Source of the DNA: Branchiostoma belcheri
Taxonomy: Eukaryota; Chordata; Leptocardii; Amphioxiformes; Branchiostomatidae
Length of the DNA stretch: 64,000 bases
Assembly: GCF_001625305.1 (NCBI RefSeq)
Contig: NW_017803865.1
Coordinates: 3,201,499-3,265,498, forward strand
Reading direction: 5' to 3'
The notes below the pieces were generated by a model that was not told where the DNA came from, did no database searches, and saw nothing but the letters and a program-made list of their open reading frames with translations. Positions within the stretch are counted from its first letter, which is position 1. Every line of letters begins with the position of its first letter. Positions 59,601 to 64,000 of this stretch are shown here, piece by piece. A program made the translations under genes and the position numbers.

Positions 59601-60591
59601 GCCCAAACAGGTGTCCATGGTGCAACAGAGCGAAAACGTGGTGCTGATTAACGGACAGCCCTACAAGCTGATCCCCTGCCCCACCACCACGCACATTCCC
59701 GTGGACGCGCTCAAGTCCAGCGCCGCCGCAGCCACGGTCACTTCCGCTTCCGGACAGGTAGTGGTTAGTTCGGATGCCGTAAAGGCGGCGGTAAAAGTTA
59801 GTTCGGATGCCGTTCAGGCGGTGTCTCCCGCCACGCCGACTCAAGTGACCGCATCTACCAGCACGGCCACGAACCAGACTCAAGTGACCGCATCCAACAG
59901 CACTGCTGGCGGCGTGACGTCAGCCTCGGAAGGAAGTCTCGCGAGGACTGATGAGCCCGGCTCCGGCTCCGAGACCGAGTCGGCGGCGTCTCCGGTTAAA
60001 AGCGAGGCGTCTCCAGTCCGCAGCGAGACCGGGGAGGGAACAGCGCTGAAGATAGACAGCGTGTACAGCCTGAATGCTGCCCCCAAACCTCCCGCCAGTC
60101 CCGCCAGTAAACCCGCCCTGGCCGCCAAGACTATCGCCCAGACCAGCAGCGCGGCCAACACGCTGAAAAACATCGCCACCATCCACTCCGCCGTCGTCAA
60201 CACGCCCAAAAAGTACATTGTTGTTTACCCGAACAAACCGGCCCCGCCCCCCTCCCCATCTTGTGCCGTTTCCATCACTCAGACGACACCCAAACCTGAG
60301 CCCGCTGAAACCAAACCTGCACAATCCCCCGCCAAAACTTCTGCACACAAAACTCCGGACAGATCTCCCGCCAAACAGCTGAAACCCGCGGAAAAGTCTC
60401 CCGCCAAAAAGCCGCCGCCGAAGTCGGTGACGGAGATGTACCACAGCTACGCGAAGGCGGAGGCCCCGGATGTCCCCACCCCCCAGGTGAAGCGGTCCGT
60501 CACAGCGCTGATGGTGCGCACCACCCCCCTGGGGAAGTCCCCCGGGACCGTGGGTAAGGAGGAAGAGGAAAACTTGAGGGGCTCCGGATGA
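56657..60591 (+). CDS. Ser/Thr/Pro-rich nuclear protein, LRIF1-like candidate, with frameshifts
   Basis: Exon 1 (to 57219) holds a Thr/Ser/Val repeat. Exon 58221-58356 follows in phase and reads THQLYQVVPVVQNGVPCRLL. Then comes a long last exon, 58680-60591. Early in it the frame changes about three times (after QVAEP near 58735, after GEGREASG near 58918, after AAGSRPG near 59030), each time with sensible protein on both sides. From about 59040 it is open to TGA at 60589 (VYNIIKVTPPPPGG, VLINGQPYKLIPCP, KKYIVVYPNKPAPP, TEMYHSYAKAE). YQVV near the start, an NG-x-YKL motif and low complexity recall LRIF1, a chromatin-bound HP1/SMCHD1 partner; this is a guess from memory. AATAAA is at 61029-61034. 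The N-terminus (ATG 56657 or 56684) is uncertain. Confidence 0.5.
56881..57180 (+). repeat. Ten 30-bp units, each ending in CACGTGAC
   Basis: The period is exactly 30 bp with no indels, so the reading frame stays open (ten-residue units of the type TTSDHVTSVA). Every unit keeps TCACGTGAC, a palindromic E-box of the USF/MITF/TFEB class, while the rest varies. A further CACGTGAC lies at 56831. Confidence 0.92.
57499..57690. mobile_element. Half copy of PIF/Harbinger-like family H2
   Basis: After TAA at 57496-57498, GGCCAAGTTGATTTAATTAT and ATGGATGACAGGCGCGCGCG match the left third of the element at 10320-10709. The right end is missing. Confidence 0.7.
57725..57842. repeat. ATAACGCACAATAATAACC minisatellite
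   Basis: About six 19-bp units just before the decoy exons. Confidence 0.85.
57843..58195 (+). repeat. Three decoy copies of exon 58221-58356 with acceptors
   Basis: Copies start at about 57848, 57970 and 58105. Two have CCCCCAG acceptors. Each holds CAGTTGTACAGGTGGTACCT or a variant and, in two, GGGGTTCCCTGCCGCCTGCT. They then break at CCCGCTAGTAACC, where the real exon continues CCCGCTCAACATGC. Single-base losses make them non-coding. Confidence 0.88.
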
Positions 60592-60680
60592 AGAGGAAAA
60601 CATGACGTGGAGTAGCTCCAGAGGGAGAAAACACGGGGCAAGTTCCGGAGGAAGAGGAAAACGTGAGGGGGTATACGTAG
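60555..60680 (+). repeat. GGAAGAGGAAAAC repeat at the end of the last exon
   Basis: Three to four units of the type CTCCGGATGAAGAGGAAAAC follow a possible donor (GTGG then GTAAGG at 60554). If that donor is used, further exons lie elsewhere; if not, the protein ends in KEEEENLRGSG. Confidence 0.6.
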
Positions 60681-61277
60681 TTGTAGGAATAGCAAACACA
60701 TCCTCATCCTGTATCAGTGCATGTGGGTGCCATTGGGGCAGGGGAAGGGTTAGTGTCAGGCCCAGAGTGTCTCCAGAACACGGAGACGTTTTCGCTAAAT
60801 AACATGTAAATAGCTTCAGTCGTGATGACTGTTCTGCGCTTTTGTTTCAGTCTTACCTTACAATTTTTGTTGAAGAATTAAACTTAAATTAAGAACTCTC
60901 GATGATGTACAGATTTCATTGTAATCTCCTTGGTGCATCTCTGGGCGCTGCAAGCTGTCGATTTGTACTACAAATTTTCTGCCATAGATCTACACATGTT
61001 CAGTTTTAGAAATGTTCACTTTTTGTTCAATAAAGCACGTGACTTCTGAAAGTCACGGACGATCCTTGTTCCATCCATGCCCGTTCTTTTTTGGAAGGGT
61101 CCATTCTGATGTTTAGGGTCCACTGTTTGGGGCGAGGGTTAGTTTTCTACCTGCGACTGACGAAGTAAAACCTGTGGGTAACGCGGGCCGCAGGAAGACT
61201 GCCTTCCCAATAATCATCTCGCATTTTTCAAACAGTAAATTTAGGAATACAAACAGGGTACTCATCGGGAGAAAACT

Positions 61278-61481
61278 AGCTTCTACCAGGCACCGCGGAT
61301 CGCTGAAAAAATACTAGTAGTAGGAATTGGCCAAAATAAAGGGAATATAATACCAGGGGTATTAGCCGGCCAGAGAGGGTACACTTAGCGACAATGTTCC
61401 CTCTGGCCGACTGACTCCCCTGGTACTATAGTCCTTTTATTCTGGCCATTTTTAGCGATCCGTGGTGCCTGATAGAGGATA
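61278..61481. mobile_element. MITE family B copy, diverged
   Basis: The left end GCTTCTACCAGGCACCGCGG and right end GTGGTGCCTGATAGAGGATA are inverted, as are AATATAATACCAGGGG and CCCCTGGTACTATAG inside. Confidence 0.8.
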
Positions 61482-63000
61482 GGAGAAATCTACAAGCGTC
61501 GTGCAGAAATAATTGGAATGTCGTTCCTCGAAAATCACCCCTCGCCAGAAGATTCTTACATGTGTTTGTGTCCGATATTTCTAACGCTGTTGGTTAGATA
61601 TGTCGCAGTGAGACGCATTTCCGCTCCCAGCAGGCTCTCTGTTGACCCGGGTCAGCACCAAGGCCAGGGAAGGCGGGCGGGCTGTTCGCGTGCTTCTTAC
61701 GCCCCCTAGCGGGCAGCTTCAGAACTGCCAACTGCTGAGAATAATACGTTTCACATCTGAGTGAGTAAAACGTTGGAGAATCGTTTTCCAACATGTTCTC
61801 ATTTTGTTGTTGTTCAAAAAAAAAAAAAAATTTACGGTTCTCTGGCCAATATGAGATGTTGTCACATCGGCGCACCAAATCCGTAAGGTGTTTTTGGCAC
61901 CTTGACAGACAGATTAGCCTAATAAGGCTCGGTGGGCGTTGTTCAAAAGAGGAATATAAACGGTCAATTTGTAGTAACCATTGCACTTCTTGTGCTTGTT
62001 CAATGTTTTCCGTTATAATTGAAATATGATGTTGAAAATACAAGTGTCTCGGTGCACATAAGTTTTACATTGTTAAACTGTATTAGTCAGATCACTTCGG
62101 CCGAAGAAAAGGAGAAAATGCCTGCGCAATGCCACGCAATAGCCACAGGCTTAGCAGATGGGCTCCTGGTTGCGCTTCTAACAGCCAGACCTCTAAATTA
62201 TTTTAAAATTATCTTCAGGACCGTAATAGGAAGCAAACCCAGATTTCCCATGTCTGATGGCGAGACGGTTTGGTTTTGCAGCTAGTGAGGCTTCCGAGGT
62301 TTATAGTTTATTTCACCTCCTGGTTTATAAGTATTGCTGTGTATTTTAAGTAATGTATAATGTATTTTAATCATTATGTGGCACAATTGGTACAGTGTTT
62401 TGTAAAAGCTGTGCAATTCAGCCCTAGGGCTGCAAACATGTTTGATATAAATAAACCAGTCTACTACTACTTGTTTTTATACGGTTTAAAAGTGCGCTTC
62501 ACTAGTCTAATCTGAGATACAGCAGGCCTGCATCCGAATGGGCTATGTTAAAGCGGGATTCGCAGATGTCCAAACGATATTTTACTCGCAGTATCCATTC
62601 CTGAACGATTATGTTCAATTTCCCGTCAATGGAACTGAAATACACAAATATTTGTCCCGCGAAAACTCCAGTTTTTCACCTTTTTCTGGCGCCAAAACTC
62701 AAGAACCTTGTGACCCAGTGGATGACGTCATGAGGTAAACACGGTGACGTCATGGTTCTGCCAGAAGGATGGCACCGCAGCAACACGCACCAGAAACTAG
62801 ACAGCTAAATCTACCGAAGCAAAACATCATAATATAGTTGTCTACTGTGCACCATATATTATTTTGATGATCATTGATAAAATGTTGGTGATAGATTTTA
62901 TATACATGGTAGTTACTTTTTAAACGTTAGATAAACAACTAATTTGTAGCGTTTGTGACAGCATCAGCTAGACCTGGGATTTCGGCAGAACATATAACCT
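61482..63000. other. Intergenic stretch with no gene seen
   Basis: Apart from the LINE-type end, I see only short by-product frames. An A-run lies at 61817-61830. Confidence 0.4.
62330..62475 (+). mobile_element. LINE-type 3' end with AATAAA
   Basis: GCAATTCAGCCCTAGGGCTGCA is a hairpin followed by GATATAAATAAACC. The same arrangement in reverse is at 54165 and 44730. No coding part is preserved. Confidence 0.5.
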
Positions 63001-63017
63001 GAACCATCGCGACAAAA

Positions 63018-63418
63018 GTGCGGGATTTTGTGCGTTTTCGCGGCAGATCACGCCCTGTGGAATGTACTGTGAGTGAGGGAGATGTTTGCCCGTTCGTAGG
63101 ATGCCTGGATGCGCGCCTGTGTCCCCGTTTGCCGCGGATGTACGGCCTGTTTGCCAGGCCTGCTGGTTCCTGTCCGAGGCGCGATCCCTCCATGTTTGTT
63201 TCCACTGATCGGAACCCGCCAGACTTCCTAGCGACTGTTCCCGGCCAGAGCTGCCATCTTGCCTCCCCGTGCATGTCCGGGCCCTGTCGTACCGCCTGTG
63301 TGTGTGTGGGACCCGACCTGCGCACGACTGTGCCCCGATTGTCGCACAACAACCCTCCACTGTGACCCAGGACTCACTACTGTGGACATTACCTGCCATA
63401 TTTGCTCTTCTGTCAGGT
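63018..63418 (+). other. G+C-rich candidate 5' exon
   Basis: The stretch is Cys/Pro/Arg-rich in translation and ends TCTGTCAG then GTAAGT, a perfect donor, at 63419. In one frame the last 20 codons read a hydrophobic run (LLWTLPAIFALLS) that could be a signal sequence, but no ATG opens it. It may be an untranslated exon. Confidence 0.25.
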
Positions 63419-63610
63419 AAGTGTGTAGTACTGACTTTCCTGCCAACACAGCCAATTTTACACGCCTCTAACGACTAACACACAAAATCCCCCCTCCCCA
63501 AACCCACCCCTACCCTGTATAATCAGGATTCTGTGCGTGATTTCCCCCTTCCGTTGTACATGATCCCGTGTTAGAAGCAGCCAGCCACCATATTTTTTTG
63601 TGGTTTAAAG

Positions 63611-63736
63611 ATGGCGGATGTTGGGACGGTGGTGCAGTTTGCGTACCGCCTCCTCAGGTCTGCCCTCCAGCCTGCTACGCGCTCAGACCGCCCCAGTCCG
63701 CCACAAATCGGGAGTTTGTCGGCAGTTTGTCGTGGC
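63611..63736 (+). CDS. Candidate first coding exon, unrecognised
   Basis: AAGATGGCGG is a good start context, and the frame begins MADVGTVVQFAYRLLRSALQ. It closes at a TAG after about 42 codons unless a donor inside is used (GTCTGC at about 63658 is weak). The surroundings are C+G-rich like a promoter. I do not recognise the protein. Confidence 0.25.
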
Positions 63737-63955
63737 TAGTCGGGGGTAAACCCGTCCCCCCTCCCCCTGTAGCCGTGCCGAGTCGGCTATACCATAATAA
63801 ACACGCCATGGCGGCTGGTTAGGCTCAGGTGTTCGTGTTTTTCCGTACCAGCAGGCCGAGTTCTGCCCGCAGTAAGGCCGGTTCCGTCCATGTAAAGGCT
63901 CCGTCTGTCCATGTTAGCGTGAGTTCTGGGTTAGTTGTGCCCGTGAGTCGCCGCG

Positions 63956-64000
63956 ATGTCGTGTTTTGAGCCGGTTATTTGCGGAGGGTACCTGCAGGTG
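63956..64000 (+). CDS. Possible start of a gene cut by the window edge
   Basis: GCGATGTCGTGTTTTG opens MSCFEPVICGGYLQV to the last base, in C+G-rich surroundings. CTGCAGGTG at the edge could be a donor. Too short to judge. Confidence 0.15.
   Translation, partial: MSCFEPVICGGYLQV

Noticed and set aside
59223-60699. Long minus-strand frames (131-259 codons) opposite the LRIF1-like exon
   Set aside because: Shadow frames produced by high G+C at third codon positions of the plus-strand gene.

Overview
The window is animal genomic DNA, most likely amphioxus (Branchiostoma). The reasons are compact intron-rich genes of deuterostome type, single members of families that vertebrates have multiplied, very many small transposon remnants and minisatellites, and draft-assembly marks: two 20-N gaps and a single N inside a hairpin. 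Species is inference; no marker was searched. I built the gene models by hand from splice sites, and those I trust join in phase at every junction.

Layout. The left edge holds the last exon of an MPP2/MPP6-type MAGUK (616-792, +). A minus-strand gene of eight exons (12115 to 5037) encodes FN3-FN3-novel region-coiled coil-NHL propeller. A two-exon plus-strand gene (13717-15476) encodes a four-helix pannexin/LRRC8-like channel subunit. The complete La/SSB gene lies at 17420-23474 (12 exons, 422 aa). A complete ALK1/ALK2-class type I TGF-beta/BMP receptor (25669-33861, 10 exons, 515 aa) is followed on the same strand by an ALK4/5/7-class receptor (38754-45813). The second receptor has two complete alternative ligand-binding exons, but its kinase is broken and truncated in this sequence. 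TMEM230 is on the minus strand (54464 to 53871). On the right is a Ser/Thr/Pro-rich, possibly LRIF1-like nuclear protein gene (about 56657-60591, +), with several frameshifts. The last 3 kb hold only weak candidate first exons.

Together: the two receptors would receive BMP/activin/TGF-beta-type ligands, and their same-strand order matches, from memory, the vertebrate neighbours ACVR1-ACVR1C and ACVRL1-ACVR1B. La is an RNA chaperone of Pol III transcripts, and TMEM230 a vesicle membrane protein. I see no operon-like coupling.

The most unusual property of the window is that many splice junctions are accompanied, inside the intron, by tandem partial copies of the exon edge together with its splice signal: at least 12 junctions, with 1 to 15 decoys each. 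The TMEM230 stop-codon region behaves the same way in the 3' UTR. The rest is mobile DNA: three non-autonomous families with TTA/TAA target duplications, one 8-bp-duplication foldback, two other MITE families with several copies each, tRNA-derived SINEs, and truncated LINE-type 3' ends.
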